DNA of 41,479 nt from an uncultured Luteimonas sp. (GCA_938008415.1 CALLKI010000045.1:1-41479); one strand, 5' to 3'; positions 8,552 to 17,123 are shown, counted from the stretch's first letter. Program-made: numbers and translations. The notes: a model not told the origin generated them from the letters alone.

Positions 8552-9532
8552 TCAGGCGGCGGGGAAGCGTGCCTCGACCTCGGCGCGCCGGGGCATGGCG
8601 GCGGCCGCGCCGGGGCGTTCCGTGGATAGGGCCGCGTAGCGCGAGGCGAAGCGCACGTGCGCGGCGAAGGGCTGCTCCGGGTCGAGCGCCAGCGAGGCAG
8701 CGAGGGCGCCGTTGAACGCGTCGCCGGCGCCGGTGGTGTCCACGGCCTGCACGGCTTCCGCCGGCACCCGGTAATGTTCACGGCCGTCGCCGCGGAGCTT
8801 GTCCTCGCGGTGCGAGACGAAGGCGCCGGCCGCGCCCAGGGTCACCACCACGGTGCCACGCGGCAGCAGGGTGCGGCAGAGCCGGTGCAGGCGGGCGTCG
8901 TCCATGCCGGCGATGCCGTCGGCCGGGACGTCCTCGTGCGCGAGCCGCGCCAGCAGCGAGGCGAATTCGGTCTCGTTGGGCGTGAGGATGTCGGTCACCG
9001 CCAGCAGTTCGCGCACGCAGCCTGCATTGGCCGGGGCCGGGTTGAGCATGGTGCGCACGCCGGCGGCGCGGGCCAGACGCATCGCTTCGAGCACGCTGTC
9101 GAGCGGGGATTCCAGCTGCGCCAGCAGGACCCGCGCGGCGGCGATCTCCTGCGCCTGTGCGGCGACGAAGGCGGGCCCCAGCGCGGCGTTCGCGCCCGGG
9201 CCGATCACGATGCAGTTGCGTCCGGCATCGTCCACGTAGATGCCGGCCGTGCCGGTGGGCGCGCCGGCGGTGAAGGCGCGCAGCCAGATGCCCTCCTCCG
9301 CGGCGAGCCGGCGTGCGAGCGCGGCGCCATCGTCGTCGCCGAGCGCGCATACGAACGTGGTCCCCGCGCCGGCGCGCGCGGCGGCGACGGCCTGGTTGAA
9401 GCCCTTGCCGCCGGGTCCGGTGCGGTATTCGCCGGCGAGTGTCTCGCCGGGCAGCGGCAGGCTGCTGCTGTGCCAGACGTGGTCGACGTTGAACGAGCCG
9501 ACGACGGCGACGCGGGGACCGGACTGCGGCAT
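8552..9532 (-). CDS. rbsK: Ribokinase
   Basis: A 326-residue PfkB-family sugar kinase that phosphorylates ribose to ribose 5-phosphate in the cytoplasm. N-terminal VVGSFNVDHVW, then GPGGKGFNQAVAAARAGA (the ribokinase substrate-binding glycine motif), NPAPAN, ILTPNETE and the C-terminal anion-hole/catalytic block DTTGAGDAFNGALA starting at residue 265 (catalytic Asp 271). The start is 12 bases from the end of the nucleoside transporter gene, so co-transcription is likely: nucleosides imported and cleaved would release ribose for this kinase. No nucleoside hydrolase or phosphorylase is seen beside it. Another PfkB sugar kinase is possible, but the motifs favour ribokinase. Confidence 0.9.
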   Translation of the reverse strand: MPQSGPRVAVVGSFNVDHVWHSSSLPLPGETLAGEYRTGPGGKGFNQAVAAARAGAGTTFVCALGDDDGAALARRLAAEEGIWLRAFTAGAPTGTAGIYVDDAGRNCIVIGPGANAALGPAFVAAQAQEIAAARVLLAQLESPLDSVLEAMRLARAAGVRTMLNPAPANAGCVRELLAVTDILTPNETEFASLLARLAHEDVPADGIAGMDDARLHRLCRTLLPRGTVVVTLGAAGAFVSHREDKLRGDGREHYRVPAEAVQAVDTTGAGDAFNGALAASLALDPEQPFAAHVRFASRYAALSTERPGAAAAMPRRAEVEARFPAA

Positions 9533-9544
9533 TTGCGTGCGGAT

Positions 9545-10843
9545 TCAGGAACCCAGGTTGGTCAGCACGCCGGCGATGGTCGCGGTCATCAGCGTGGCGA
9601 TGGTGCCGCCGAGCACCGCGCGCAGGCCGAAGCGGGCGAGGTCGTGGCGGCGCTCCGGGGCGATGCCGCCGATGCCGCCGATCTGGATCGCGATCGAGCT
9701 GAAGTTGGCGAAGCCGCACAGCGCGTAGGTGGCGATCAGCCTGCCCTGGTCGCCCAGGACCACGCCTTCGGTGCGGCCGTTGACGATGTCGGCCAGCTGC
9801 AGGTATGCGACGAACTCGTTGATGACCAGCTTCTGGCCGATCAGCGAGCCGACGGTGCCCGCGTCCTGCCACGGCACGCCGATCAGCCAGGCCACCGGCG
9901 CCAGCACCCAGCCGAAGATCGCGGCCAGGTCGAGCGGCTTGCCGGTCGCGGCCTGCAGGCCGGTCACCTCGCCCAGCCAGGTCAGCGGAGCGTTGATCAT
10001 CGCGATCAGGGCGATGAACGCCAGCAGCATCGCGGCGATGTTCAGCGCCAGGCGCAGGCCGTCGGCGGCACCGGACGCGGCGGCGTCGATCACGTTGGTG
10101 GTGGTCTTCTCGACCTCCACCCGAACCGTGCCGCGGGTCAGCGGCTCGGAGGTCTCGGGGACCAGGATCTTGGCGATCACCAGGGTCGCCGGCGCGGCCA
10201 TGATCGAGGCGGCCAGCAGGTGCTTGGCGTAGAACGCCTGCTGCTCCGGGTCGCCGCCACCGAGCATGCCGACGTAGGCGGCGAGCACGCCGCCTGCGAT
10301 GTGCGCCATGCCGCCGATCATCATCGTCAGCAGCTCCGACTCGGTCATCCTCGGGATGTACGGGCGCACGGTCAGTGGTGCCTCGGTCTGGCCGATGAAC
10401 ACGCTGGCGCAGACGCTGGTGGTCTCGGCGCCGGAGACGTTCATCACCTTCGTGATCGCCCAGGCCATCGCCCGCACCACCGCCTGCATCACGCCCAGGT
10501 GGTAGAGCACGGCCATCAGGGAGGCGAAGAAGATGATCGTCGGCAGCACCTGGAAGGCGAAGATGAAGCCGAAGGTCTCGGTGTTCATCAGGCTGCCGAA
10601 GATGAAGTCGGAGCCGGCCTTGACGAAGGACAGGAGCTTGACGAAGCCGTGTCCGAGCGCGTCGAACACGTCGCGCCCCCCGGGGACCAGCAGGACCAGC
10701 GCGGCGAAGCCGATCTGGAGCAGGATCCCGGTGACGACCAGCTTCCAGTCCACGCGCCGCTTGTTGTTCGAGAACAGCCAGGTGATGCCGATCAGTACCG
10801 CCAGACCGAACAGGCCGAAGCCGACCTGCAGCAAACCTTCCAT
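9545..10843 (-). CDS. nupC: NupC-type concentrative nucleoside transporter
   Basis: A 432-residue inner-membrane protein of the CNT family, which brings nucleosides in with protons or sodium. Recognised by the hydrophobic N-terminus (MEGLLQVGFGLFGLAVLIG), the FGFIFAFQVLPTIIFFASLM segment, the substrate-binding block around GQTEAPLTVRPYIPRMT, GGMAHIAGGVLAAYVGMLGG, and the C-terminal NEFVAYLQL and CGFANFSSIAIQIGGIGG motifs. About ten membrane segments can be traced. It is the first gene of the nupC-rbsK-dusB series. Sodium versus proton coupling cannot be read from the sequence; the symbol is used at family level. Confidence 0.9.
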   Translation of the reverse strand: MEGLLQVGFGLFGLAVLIGITWLFSNNKRRVDWKLVVTGILLQIGFAALVLLVPGGRDVFDALGHGFVKLLSFVKAGSDFIFGSLMNTETFGFIFAFQVLPTIIFFASLMAVLYHLGVMQAVVRAMAWAITKVMNVSGAETTSVCASVFIGQTEAPLTVRPYIPRMTESELLTMMIGGMAHIAGGVLAAYVGMLGGGDPEQQAFYAKHLLAASIMAAPATLVIAKILVPETSEPLTRGTVRVEVEKTTTNVIDAAASGAADGLRLALNIAAMLLAFIALIAMINAPLTWLGEVTGLQAATGKPLDLAAIFGWVLAPVAWLIGVPWQDAGTVGSLIGQKLVINEFVAYLQLADIVNGRTEGVVLGDQGRLIATYALCGFANFSSIAIQIGGIGGIAPERRHDLARFGLRAVLGGTIATLMTATIAGVLTNLGS

Positions 10844-10917
10844 CCTCTGCCCCCTGGCTGAAACGTGACGCGCAGACTAGTGCAGCCCGGCGTGCCGGGC
10901 AACTGCCGGCCGGGGGG

Positions 10918-12045
10918 TCAGGGGTCCAGCGCGACGATCCGGTTGCGGCCCTCGCGCTTGGCCACCTCCAGGCGGCGGTCGGCGACGCCGAGCAGTGCCG
11001 AGGCGTTCGCGCCGTCCTGCGGGAACGCGGCCAGGCCGGCGCTGAAGGTGATGGTGACCGTTTCCGTGGAGCGCTCGGGCAGGAACGGGGTTTCCCCGAG
11101 CAGGCGGCGGGTGCGGTCCAGCCGCTCCCAGGCGCTGCCGATCGGGCAGCGCAGCACGATCACGAATTCCTGGCCGCCGATCCGGGCCAGGTGTTCGTTC
11201 CGTTCCAGCATCTCGCCCAGCACCGCGGCCACGTGGCGCAGGGCGCGGTCGCCGGCGCGGGGGCCGAAGTCGTCGTTGAGCCGCTTGAAGCGGTCCAGGT
11301 CGAGCAGGGCGAGGGTGAGCGAATGGCCGTTCTCGCGCGCGGCGTCGAACATCCGTGGCAGCCGCTGCAGCAGCCATGCGCGGTTGGGCAGCCCGGTCAG
11401 GCCGTCGCGCCCGGACAGTTCCAGGATGCGCTGCATCCGGTAGACCACGATGCAGGTCAGCAGGGTGACCATCAGCAGCAGCACCAGGCGCTCCAGCTGC
11501 CCCGCCACCGTCGCCTGCCCGGCCTCGATCGAGACCAGCGGTTCCCCGGCCAGCACCAGCAGGATGACGGCGATCAGCGCGTACTGGAGCATCGCCAGGC
11601 CGCCCACGTACAGCACCAGCCGGCCGTCGTTGCGCAGCGCCGTCAACATGATCGCCAGCGCGTAGAAGCACCACACCACCGGGCTGTTGAGCGCCGCGAC
11701 CGGATCCTCCCGCGCCAGCATCAGCAGCACGCCGCTGGTCGCGGTCACGTCCCAGGTGCCGGTGGCGTAGGGCAGCCAGCCGTGCCGGCGGTGGCTGCGC
11801 GCGAGCGCCAGCCAGACCTGGGCGACGATGTTGATGGCCACCGCGCCGGCCAGGCCGAGCAGCACCTGCGAGGCGTCCGCCCTGCCCAGTCCCGCGATCA
11901 GCGGCAGGGCGAGGATCAGCACCGAGATCACCACGCGCAGCTTGGCGACCAGCAGCTCGCCGCCGGCGCCATGCTCCAGCATCACTTCGTCGGGACGCGC
12001 CAGCAGGCGGGCGACGATCCCCTGTTCCACCGGTGTCGCGCGCAT
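10918..12045 (-). CDS. Membrane GGDEF-domain protein with altered GGQEF active site
   Basis: A 375-residue protein: about six hydrophobic segments in residues 35-205, then a GGDEF domain (about 215-372). The domain keeps DGLTGLPNRAWL, the metal/substrate block LLDLDRFKRLNDDFG (with Asp and Asn intact) and a C-terminal VAKREGRNRIV. The signature reads GGQEF at 290-294: glutamine (codon at plus-strand 11170-11172) replaces the Asp/Glu that binds the catalytic metal in active diguanylate cyclases. The inhibitory-site motif RxxD is also missing (RNEH in that place). It may therefore be a degenerate cyclase acting as a GTP or c-di-GMP sensor, or a weak enzyme. It lies between nupC and a divergent aldo/keto reductase and is probably monocistronic. 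Confidence 0.9.
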   Translation of the reverse strand: MRATPVEQGIVARLLARPDEVMLEHGAGGELLVAKLRVVISVLILALPLIAGLGRADASQVLLGLAGAVAINIVAQVWLALARSHRRHGWLPYATGTWDVTATSGVLLMLAREDPVAALNSPVVWCFYALAIMLTALRNDGRLVLYVGGLAMLQYALIAVILLVLAGEPLVSIEAGQATVAGQLERLVLLLMVTLLTCIVVYRMQRILELSGRDGLTGLPNRAWLLQRLPRMFDAARENGHSLTLALLDLDRFKRLNDDFGPRAGDRALRHVAAVLGEMLERNEHLARIGGQEFVIVLRCPIGSAWERLDRTRRLLGETPFLPERSTETVTITFSAGLAAFPQDGANASALLGVADRRLEVAKREGRNRIVALDP

Positions 12046-12149
12046 CGTTCCGTGCCGTCGGGTTCGCGGGCCGAAGCATACCCGGGCCCCGTGGGCGCGC
12101 GAAACGCCCCGGCGTCCTAAACTGTGCTTCTTTCCCGGAGGAGCAAGCC

Positions 12150-13115
12150 ATGCAATACCGCCGCCTCGGTTCGACCGGCCTGCAGCTGTCCGCGCTCTCG
12201 TTCGGCGCGTGGGTCACGTTCGGCACCCAGGTGGGGCGCGGCGAGGCGCGCGAGCTGATCGCCGCAGCCTGGGACCACGGCATCAACTTCTTCGACAACG
12301 CGGAGGTCTATGCCCATGGCGAGGCCGAGCGGGTGATGGGCGACGCCATCGCCGACCTGCGCCTTCCGCGCGACGGCTTCTGCGTCTCGAGCAAGGTGTT
12401 CTTCGGCGCGGTGCCCGAGCCGCGGCCGACGCAGCGCGGCCTGTCGCGCAAGCACGTGCACGACGCCTGCCACGCCGCGCTGAAACGGCTGCGGGTGGAT
12501 TACCTGGACCTGTTCTTCTGCCACCGTCCCGATCCCGACGCGCCGGTCGAGGAGACCGTGTGGGCGATGGACACGCTGGTGCGGCAGGGCAAGGTGCTGT
12601 ACTGGGGGACCTCGGAGTGGCCGGCGGCGGCGATCCACGAGGCGGTGCGCATCGCCCGCCAGCACAACCTGCATCCGCCTGTGGTGGAGCAGCCGCAGTA
12701 CAACCTGCTGCACCGCGAGCGGGTCGAGCTCGAGTATGCGCCGCTGTACGCCGAGTTCGGCCTCGGCACCACGATCTGGTCGCCGCTGGCCTCGGGACTG
12801 CTGACCGGCAAGTACGACCAAGGCATCCCGTCCGGCAGCCGGCTGGCGCAGCCCGGATACGAGTGGCTGCAGCGCACCGTGCTGGAGCCGTCGCGGCTCG
12901 AACGCGCGCGGCGGTTCACCGCGGTGGCGGCGGAGCTCGGCGTCGAGCCGGCGCCGCTGGCGATCGCCTGGTGCCTGGCCAACCCGCACGTGTCCACGGT
13001 GCTGCTCGGCGCCAGCCGGGTCGAACAGCTGCGGCAGAACCTCAAGGCACTGGAGCTGCTGGAACGGTTCGACGAAACGGTCTGGCGCCGGCTGGAGGCG
13101 GCCACGCAGGCCTGA
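12150..13115 (+). CDS. Aldo/keto reductase of the potassium-channel beta-subunit/YghZ type
   Basis: A 321-residue NADPH-dependent oxidoreductase. The start is fixed by GGAGGAGC just upstream of the ATG. The catalytic tetrad is visible: D49 and Y54 in FFDNAEVYAHGEAE, K82 in SSKVF and H125 in LFFCHRPD. Further family marks are WGTSEWPAAAI, VEQPQYNLLHRERVE and the phosphate-binding end LLGASRVEQLRQNL. This fits the AKR6/7 branch that includes voltage-gated potassium channel beta subunits and bacterial YghZ, which reduces reactive aldehydes such as methylglyoxal. A TAAACT element about 30 bases upstream could be a -10 box. The physiological substrate is unknown. Confidence 0.93.
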   Translation: MQYRRLGSTGLQLSALSFGAWVTFGTQVGRGEARELIAAAWDHGINFFDNAEVYAHGEAERVMGDAIADLRLPRDGFCVSSKVFFGAVPEPRPTQRGLSRKHVHDACHAALKRLRVDYLDLFFCHRPDPDAPVEETVWAMDTLVRQGKVLYWGTSEWPAAAIHEAVRIARQHNLHPPVVEQPQYNLLHRERVELEYAPLYAEFGLGTTIWSPLASGLLTGKYDQGIPSGSRLAQPGYEWLQRTVLEPSRLERARRFTAVAAELGVEPAPLAIAWCLANPHVSTVLLGASRVEQLRQNLKALELLERFDETVWRRLEAATQA

Positions 13116-13142
13116 GGCGGACGGTGCGCGCAGGCCCCGGGC

Positions 13143-14297
13143 TCAGGTTCCCGCGGGCGGCATGGCCGCGACCAGGATGGTGGTTGCGTGGATGTCGTCG
13201 GGCGCCGGCGGCAAGGGTGGGGCCGGCGGCGCGGATGGCGGGACCGGGATCTCCCATGTCGCGGCCGGCTTCGGCGGCTTCGGCGGTGCCGGTGGCGGTG
13301 CGGGCGGGGCAGGCGGCAACGGCAACGCGGCGGGTTTCGGGATGGTGATGCGCGCCTGTGCGGCCTTGCGGTCGCGCAGGTAGTCCACGCTGACGCGCTC
13401 GCCTTCGTCCCTGTCGCGCAGGATGTCCATCACCTCGCGCGGCGTGGACACCGCCCTGCCGTCCACGCGCTGGATCACGTCGCCCGGTTCGAGTTCCGCG
13501 AGTTCGCCCGGCGACAGCACCAGCACGCCGCGGTCGGTGCCGAAGTAGCGGCCGAGGCGGGCGTCGACCGAGGCCAGGTGCAGCCCGCGCCAGCGGAATG
13601 CCGAGGCCAGCAGCAGGGCCTCGCCGTCGATCGCCTGCCGCAACTTCTCGCGCGCTTCGGGGGAGGCGAGGCCCGTGAGTGAATCGCTCCCGATCTGGAT
13701 CGCGCCGTCGGGCAGCGTGCGCACCACGACGTTGCCGCCGGCGTCCCCGGTGAAGATCGCGATCCGGCTGTCGCGCCTGGGTGTGACTTCGACGCTGGCG
13801 CGGCGGCCGTCGCGCAGGTAGCCGATGCGGACGGGCTTCCCCTCGCGCAGCCCGGCCAGCAGCCTGCGCGCATTGGCGACCCGCAACTCGCCGCTGCTGC
13901 CGAGGATCTCCTGCCCGTCCACCGACAGCAGGCGGTCGCCGCTGCGCAGGCCCGCCTGCCCGGCGCCGCTGCCCGGGGTCACGCCGGCGATGCGCACGCC
14001 GGGCTGGTCGTCGCCTTCCAGCAGCACGCCGAGCACGGGGCGGTCGCGGAACGCGGTGAGCACGGCGGCGTTCGCGGCCAGGCTCCGCGCCTCCTCGGCC
14101 AGCCGGAGCAGGTCGCCGGCCTGGCCGCGACGGCTGCGCGCCAGTTCCGCGTAGCGCTTCACGGCGCGTTCGAGTTCGGCGCGGGCGGTGGCGAGTTCGC
14201 GTTCGTCCGCTGCCTCGCCACCGTCGGTGGCAATGGCATTCCCGGCCACGAGCAACGACAGGCAGGTGGCAAGCAGGGTTGGGATCAGCGGTTTCAT
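13143..14297 (-). CDS. Exported protein with two PDZ domains and a proline-rich tail
   Basis: 384 residues from MKPLIPTLLATCLS, chosen because it gives a proper signal peptide (cleavage near AIA, residues 21-23) and because the frame upstream of it overlaps other genes. After a helical segment (30-80) there are two PDZ-like domains: about 85-172 (RPVLGVLLEG, GAGQAGLRSGDRLLSVDGQEI) and about 235-320 (GVLVLSPGELAELEPGDVIQRVDGRAV). The tail from about 321 is rich in Pro, Ala and Lys. No protease domain is present, so it is a binding or scaffold protein of the periplasm. It follows a membrane protein (41-base gap) and an ECF sigma gene on the same strand, which suggests a role in the envelope signalling route of that sigma factor. 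Confidence 0.85.
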   Translation of the reverse strand: MKPLIPTLLATCLSLLVAGNAIATDGGEAADERELATARAELERAVKRYAELARSRRGQAGDLLRLAEEARSLAANAAVLTAFRDRPVLGVLLEGDDQPGVRIAGVTPGSGAGQAGLRSGDRLLSVDGQEILGSSGELRVANARRLLAGLREGKPVRIGYLRDGRRASVEVTPRRDSRIAIFTGDAGGNVVVRTLPDGAIQIGSDSLTGLASPEAREKLRQAIDGEALLLASAFRWRGLHLASVDARLGRYFGTDRGVLVLSPGELAELEPGDVIQRVDGRAVSTPREVMDILRDRDEGERVSVDYLRDRKAAQARITIPKPAALPLPPAPPAPPPAPPKPPKPAATWEIPVPPSAPPAPPLPPAPDDIHATTILVAAMPPAGT

Positions 14298-14338
14298 GGT
14301 CACCTCGGTGGGGATGCGGTTGCGGGTTCGCACGGGAT

Positions 14339-14890
14339 TCAGTCGACGAGAACCAGGGCGGTGTCGTACATGGCGCCCTGGGTCTCGAGCCAGCGACGGC
14401 TGCTTTCGATGCCGGCCAGCGTGCGCAGGCCGGCCACGCGTTCCTGCCACAGTGCGTGGCGCTGCTCGCGCGACAGGCCGGGTTGCCTGAGCGCGGCGTC
14501 GATCGTGGCCAGGCGCGATTCGATCTCCCCGGACAGGGCAAGCTCGGCGCCGCTGCCGAAGCGGTCGTCGCGCGCCGCGGCCAGCAGGGTCTCGAGGCGT
14601 GCGGATTCGGCGAGGAGCGCTTCCATGGGATCTTCCGCCGCGTGCGCGACCTCCGGGCCGGACGCGGGGGCTTCTTCCACTGGCCGGAGCACCAGCCACG
14701 GCAGTGCGATGGCGAGCAGGGCCACCGCCGCGGCGGCCAGCCACAGCGGCGCGCGCGCGTGGCGGCGCGCGCCCAGGCGGGCGGCGAGCGTCTCCCAGCC
14801 GCCGCGGGGTGGTGCCTCCAGCGGCAGCGCGGCGAAGGCGTCGGCCCAGGTGGCGGGGGCGGGCGGGGTGCGTGGACCGGTGTCAGGCAT
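14339..14890 (-). CDS. Single-pass membrane protein, probable anti-sigma factor
   Basis: 183 residues. A proline-rich cytoplasmic N-terminus (about 1-45), one transmembrane helix (about 48-66, PLWLAAAAVALLAIALPWLV) and a helical C-terminal part (about 85-183) with no recognised domain. The gene overlaps the end of the ECF sigma gene by 8 bases, the standard arrangement of a sigma factor and its anti-sigma. The zinc-type anti-sigma motif HxxxCxxC is absent, so if it is an anti-sigma it belongs to another class. The function is inferred mainly from position and topology; the coding call itself is secure. Confidence 0.75.
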   Translation of the reverse strand: MPDTGPRTPPAPATWADAFAALPLEAPPRGGWETLAARLGARRHARAPLWLAAAAVALLAIALPWLVLRPVEEAPASGPEVAHAAEDPMEALLAESARLETLLAAARDDRFGSGAELALSGEIESRLATIDAALRQPGLSREQRHALWQERVAGLRTLAGIESSRRWLETQGAMYDTALVLVD

Positions 14891-15479
14891 GGCCGGGCTC
14901 CTTCGTGCTGCCGGTGCCGGACTCGAGCAGCGCGCGCAGGCGGCGCAGGCCGCGCGAAAGCTGCGACTTGGAGAAGCTGATGGTGCGGTTCATGGCGGCC
15001 GCGATCTCCTCGTGCGTGTATCCCTCGGCGTGGTACAGCCACAGCACGCTCCGTGTGGTCGCAGGCAGCGCGGCCAGGGCGCGCTGCAGCAGGGCGGCGT
15101 CGGCGGCGGTCGAGGGTGGCGGCGCGAGGTCGTCGGCCGCTTCGGATCCGTCCTCCAGCGGCAGTTCGTCGGCGTGGCGGCGCCCGCGGCGCAGCTTCAT
15201 CAGCGCCTCGTTGACCGCGATCTGGCGCAGCCAGGCCCAGAACGGGCTGTCACCGCGGAAGTCGCGGATGCGGTCGAACACCTTCAGCATGGTTTCCTGC
15301 AGCACTTCGGAAGCCTCCTCGTGGTCGCCGCAGATGCGCAGGGCCAGGGTGAAGACCGGGCGCTCGAACCGGCGGTACACCTGTTCGAATGCCGAGCGGT
15401 CCCCGGCCCGGGCCCTCGCCAGAACGGCGTCGGGCAGGTCGATGGCGAAGCTCGACGCTGGTCTGGTTCCGACAGGCAT
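14883..15479 (-). CDS. ECF RNA polymerase sigma factor (RpoE-like)
   Basis: 198 residues from MPVGTRPASSFAIDLP. An upstream ATG at 15509 adds only ten unlikely residues. Region 2 is plain: ARAGDRSAFEQVYRRFERPV, HEEASEVLQETMLKVFDRI and SPFWAWLRQIAVNEALMKLR. Region 4 is at the C-terminus: LPATTRSVLWLYHAEGYTHE with the helix-turn-helix HEEIAAAMNRTISFSKSQLS. It directs core RNA polymerase to a set of promoters, typically for envelope stress. It is the first gene of a three-gene unit with a membrane protein and an exported PDZ protein, and is divergent from qmcA. Many such factors drive their own operon; no matching pair of promoter elements was pinned down here. Confidence 0.93.
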   Translation of the reverse strand: MPVGTRPASSFAIDLPDAVLARARAGDRSAFEQVYRRFERPVFTLALRICGDHEEASEVLQETMLKVFDRIRDFRGDSPFWAWLRQIAVNEALMKLRRGRRHADELPLEDGSEAADDLAPPPSTAADAALLQRALAALPATTRSVLWLYHAEGYTHEEIAAAMNRTISFSKSQLSRGLRRLRALLESGTGSTKEPGHA

Positions 15480-15591
15480 TCCCTGACATGGATGCGGGCG
15501 GGGGCGCAATGGTCGCAGGCCCGGTCACATCCGGCCTGCCCGTCCCGTCCCCGGGCCTATACTCGACCTATCCACGACCGGAGGAATTCGC

Positions 15592-16566
15592 ATGGACGGA
15601 GGCCTGATCCTGACCCTCGTGCTGCTGTTCGCGGGCGTCATCCTGCTGTCCAAGGCCGTGCGGATGGTGCCGCAGGGCTACGAATGGACGGTGGAGCGCT
15701 TCGGCAAGTACACCCACACCCTGACCCCGGGCCTGCACTTCCTGGTGCCGATCATCTACAGCGTCGGCCGCAAGGTGAACATGATGGAGCAGGTCCTGGA
15801 CGTGCCCAGCCAGGACGTCATCACCAAGGACAACGCGGTGGTGAAGGTGGACGGCGTGGTGTTCTTCCAGGTGCTCGACGCGGCCAAGGCGGCCTACGAG
15901 GTGGCCAACCTCGAGGTCGCGATGATCGCCCTGGTGCAGACCAACATCCGTACCGTGATCGGCTCGATGGATCTGGACGAGTCGCTCAGCGGGCGCGAGG
16001 CGATCAACGCCCAGCTGCTGGACGTGGTGGACCACGCCACCAACCCCTGGGGCGTGAAGGTCACCCGGATCGAGATCCGCGACATCCAGCCGCCGCGCGA
16101 CCTGGTGGACGCGATGGCGCGGCAGATGAAGGCCGAGCGCGACCGCCGCGCGGTGATCCTGGAGGCCGAGGGCCACCGCCAGTCCGAGATCCTGCGCGCC
16201 GAGGGTGAGAAGCAGGCCGCGATCCTCAAGGCCGAGGGCGAGCGCGAGGCCGCCTTCCGCGAGGCCGAGGCACGCGAGCGCCTGGCCGAGGCCGAGGCCA
16301 AGGCCACGCGGATGGTGTCCGAGGCCATTGCCCAGGGCGACGTGCAGGCGATCAACTACTTCATCGCACAGAAGTACGTCGAGGCGTTCAGGGAGCTCGC
16401 GACCGCGCCGAACCAGAAGTTCGTGCTGATGCCGATGGAAGCCAGCGGCGTCATCGGTTCCATCGCCGGCATCGCCGGGCTGGCGAAGGAGGCGCTGGCA
16501 CGGCAGCCGTCGCCCGCGGCGCGGGCCAACCCGTCGAACCGGGCCGGCTTTCCGGCCGGGGAGTGA
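15592..16566 (+). CDS. qmcA: SPFH/Band 7 membrane protein, QmcA type
   Basis: A 324-residue stomatin/prohibitin-family protein. N-terminal membrane anchor (about 5-22), then the SPFH domain starting VRMVPQGYEWTVERFGKYTH, LTPGLHFLVPIIYSV and the conserved ITKDNAVVKVDGVVFFQVLD. A long charged coiled coil (about 175-245) is full of repeated AEGE units. The tail has VLMPMEASGVIGSIAGI. In E. coli QmcA is an inner-membrane protein connected to FtsH quality control, and its partner NfeD-like gene lies next door, as here (3-base gap). A GGAGG-type ribosome site precedes the ATG. Very secure as a family call. Confidence 0.93.
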   Translation: MDGGLILTLVLLFAGVILLSKAVRMVPQGYEWTVERFGKYTHTLTPGLHFLVPIIYSVGRKVNMMEQVLDVPSQDVITKDNAVVKVDGVVFFQVLDAAKAAYEVANLEVAMIALVQTNIRTVIGSMDLDESLSGREAINAQLLDVVDHATNPWGVKVTRIEIRDIQPPRDLVDAMARQMKAERDRRAVILEAEGHRQSEILRAEGEKQAAILKAEGEREAAFREAEARERLAEAEAKATRMVSEAIAQGDVQAINYFIAQKYVEAFRELATAPNQKFVLMPMEASGVIGSIAGIAGLAKEALARQPSPAARANPSNRAGFPAGE

Positions 16567-16569
16567 GCC

Positions 16570-17013
16570 ATGACGCGCTGGGACGTCGTCGCGTGGGCCG
16601 CCATCGCCCTGCTGCTGTTCGCCGCCGAGGCGATGGCGCCCGGAGCCTTCATGCTGTGGATGGGGTTCGCCGCGGCCGCGGTGTTCCTGGTCGTGCTGTT
16701 CGTGCCGGGCATCCCGGTGCTGGCGCAGGTCGCCGCGTTCGTGGCGCTGAGCTTCGTGTCCATCCAGGTCTACCGGAAGTGGATCCGTGACCGCGGGCGC
16801 GAACGCCAGAGCGACCACCCGACCCTCAATCGCCGTGCCCTGCAGCACGTGGGCCGCGTCGTACCGCTGGAGCGGGCCATCGTCGCCGGCCGTGGGCGGG
16901 TGAAGATCGGCGATGCGTTCTGGGAGGTGACCGGCCCGGACCTGCCGGCCGGCACCCCGGTGAAGGTCGTGGGCACCGAGGGCATGACCCTCGTCGTCGA
17001 GCCTGCCGGATGA
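16570..17013 (+). CDS. NfeD-like membrane protein
   Basis: 147 residues. Two or three transmembrane segments (about 7-22, 25-45, 48-68) followed by a cytoplasmic OB-fold-like domain from about 85 (HVGRVVPLERAIVAGRGRVK, IGDAFWEVTGPDLPAGTPVK, VVGTEGMTLVVEP). This is the short NfeD form without the serine protease domain. It is the usual companion of SPFH proteins and begins 3 bases after the qmcA stop, so the two should be translated from one message and assemble in one membrane complex. A GC hairpin lies directly after its stop. Confidence 0.92.
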   Translation: MTRWDVVAWAAIALLLFAAEAMAPGAFMLWMGFAAAAVFLVVLFVPGIPVLAQVAAFVALSFVSIQVYRKWIRDRGRERQSDHPTLNRRALQHVGRVVPLERAIVAGRGRVKIGDAFWEVTGPDLPAGTPVKVVGTEGMTLVVEPAG

Positions 17014-17016
17014 CCC

Positions 17017-17041
17017 GGGCGGGCGCGCCGCGCGCCCGCCC
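17017..17041 (+). terminator. GC-rich hairpin after nfeD (terminator-like)
   Basis: A perfect 11-base stem (GGGCGGGCGCG, 17017-17027; its complement, 17031-17041) with a 3-base loop, starting 3 bases after the nfeD stop. There is no T-run after it, so it may act with Rho or simply protect the 3' end of the message. Confidence 0.4.
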
Positions 17042-17123
17042 GCGCCGCGGAAATGCCGGCGGACACGGCCCGGGCGTGCGCCCGGCGTAAAATGTCGCGC
17101 TTTACGAGCGCAGGAGCCCACCC

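Noticed and set aside
17042..17123. A glycine riboswitch in front of gcvT
   Set aside because: The gap is short and mostly occupied by the nfeD hairpin and a promoter-like TAAAAT; no glycine aptamer core is visible.
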